The position numbers were made by a program, and so were the translations under genes. This document shows positions 63,513-64,000 of a stretch of 64,000 nt of DNA, in pieces. This stretch comes from Biscogniauxia marginata (taxonomy: Eukaryota; Ascomycota; Sordariomycetes; Xylariales; Xylariaceae). The DNA lies in assembly GCA_022695795.1 (NCBI GenBank), contig MU404144.1, positions 1 to 64,000 of the forward strand. Direction: 5' to 3'. The stretch's first letter is position 1; every line of letters begins with the position of its first letter. Under the pieces are notes generated by a model, which saw only the letters and a list, made by a program, of their open reading frames with translations, was not told where the DNA came from and did no database searches.

Positions 63513-64000
63513 CTTTGTGCGTATGACGGGGCCGTAGAACTTGCCTTTCTAGATCTGCAGAGGATTCGTAGGTAACACGGGTATGAACTTCTCTGATGCG
63601 GTCTTGAAACCAAGGGAACCTATTGCCGCTAAGCGATAAAGAATGCAAGGGGGATGCCTAGATAGGATAGGATACTACTTAGTACCTACTGTCAGGACCG
63701 TCTGCGGCTTGCTTCGGTTCAGGATATTTTGTTTTTAAGGGCTATTTCTTTTTGTTTCTTTCCGCATCCTGCGTAGAACCCTCGCCTCCGGGACCCCCGG
63801 GGCGAGGATGAGCGTATATTGTACAGCCCATACTACTGCCAGGTAGGGAGTGCCTAGTCAAAGCTGTACGGATTCCACCGAACTCGGCGGATTGTATGCG
63901 TCATGACACAGCATCCAGCTGCCAGACACCAACAACGTTCTCCAACAGTTCCCGGTTGTGGAAAAATTTTCACGCAAGCCGTGAGTCCAACACCAACTGG
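63513..64000. promoter_or_regulatory. Upstream region of PDX2
   Basis: 488 bp to the window edge, expected to contain the PDX2 promoter. An inverted GC-rich motif (CGCCTCCGGGACCCCCGGGGCG) lies at about 63783-63804. No start of a divergent PDX1 gene is visible. Confidence 0.4.

Noticed and set aside
63193..63648. 151-codon minus-strand frame overlapping PDX2
   Set aside because: Out-of-frame shadow of PDX2 exon 1 and its promoter.

Overview
The window looks like a chromosome segment from a filamentous ascomycete (Pezizomycotina, probably Sordariomycetes). The evidence is short GT..AG introns of about 50-150 nt with CTRAY branch points, fungal Zn2Cys6 and C2H2/Fungal_trans regulators, a PTH11/rhodopsin-type membrane protein, and large AT-rich islands that look like products of repeat-induced point mutation (RIP). 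In the islands most remaining cytosines are followed by G. The assembly has one N gap (51174-51269).

Layout. 1-7.5 kb: AT-rich island with nested, mutated mobile elements. 8.0-14.6 kb: housekeeping block, with FIP1 (-) and the nucleoporin NUP49 (+) sharing a 0.65-kb divergent promoter, then two lineage-type genes on the minus strand. 14.6-23.3 kb: almost empty stretch with a possible solo LTR and one decayed gene. 23.3-28.7 kb: a Zn2Cys6 regulator and a METTL16-type RNA methyltransferase. 30.2-34.9 kb: a rhodopsin-domain membrane protein and a phenol-hydroxylase-type flavoprotein. 35.1-37.7 kb: AT island. 37.9-47.3 kb: accessory block with a salicylate-hydroxylase-type flavoprotein (-), a C2H2/Fungal_trans regulator (+), an old-yellow-enzyme oxidoreductase (-) and a NodB-type polysaccharide deacetylase (-). 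48.2-62.3 kb: a very large AT island with a short unique spacer. 62.6-63.5 kb: PDX2/SNO1, the glutaminase subunit of vitamin B6 synthase. Multi-exon genes were rebuilt by joining phase-compatible splice sites. For all but one of them a single reading frame with the family's conserved motifs resulted.

The most unusual content is a repeated 4.4-4.6 kb element present twice in the same orientation (491-4928 and 55921-60525). Both copies are riddled with stop codons, but both keep the outline of a rolling-circle replication initiator (HUH endonuclease plus helicase remnants) of the kind found in genomoviruses and geminiviruses (CRESS-DNA). The element ends in an 11-bp inverted repeat. Three bases beyond the right-hand repeat, both copies carry TAATATTAA, close to the conserved nick-site nonanucleotide of those viruses. 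Joined end to end, the two termini would form a stem-loop with that sequence in the loop, which is the architecture of a CRESS replication origin. The Rep remnant reads rightward from the left end. A second conserved reading frame reads leftward from the right end, so the genes would diverge from the origin as in those viruses. This fits either a large genomovirus-like circle that integrated, or a Rep-driven transposon. The reading is by eye only; no homology search was possible.

The accessory genes at 30-47 kb lie between AT islands and include two flavin monooxygenases, an OYE reductase, a deacetylase, a membrane sensor-like protein and a local regulator. This could be a small catabolic or specialised-metabolism cluster, but co-regulation is inference only.
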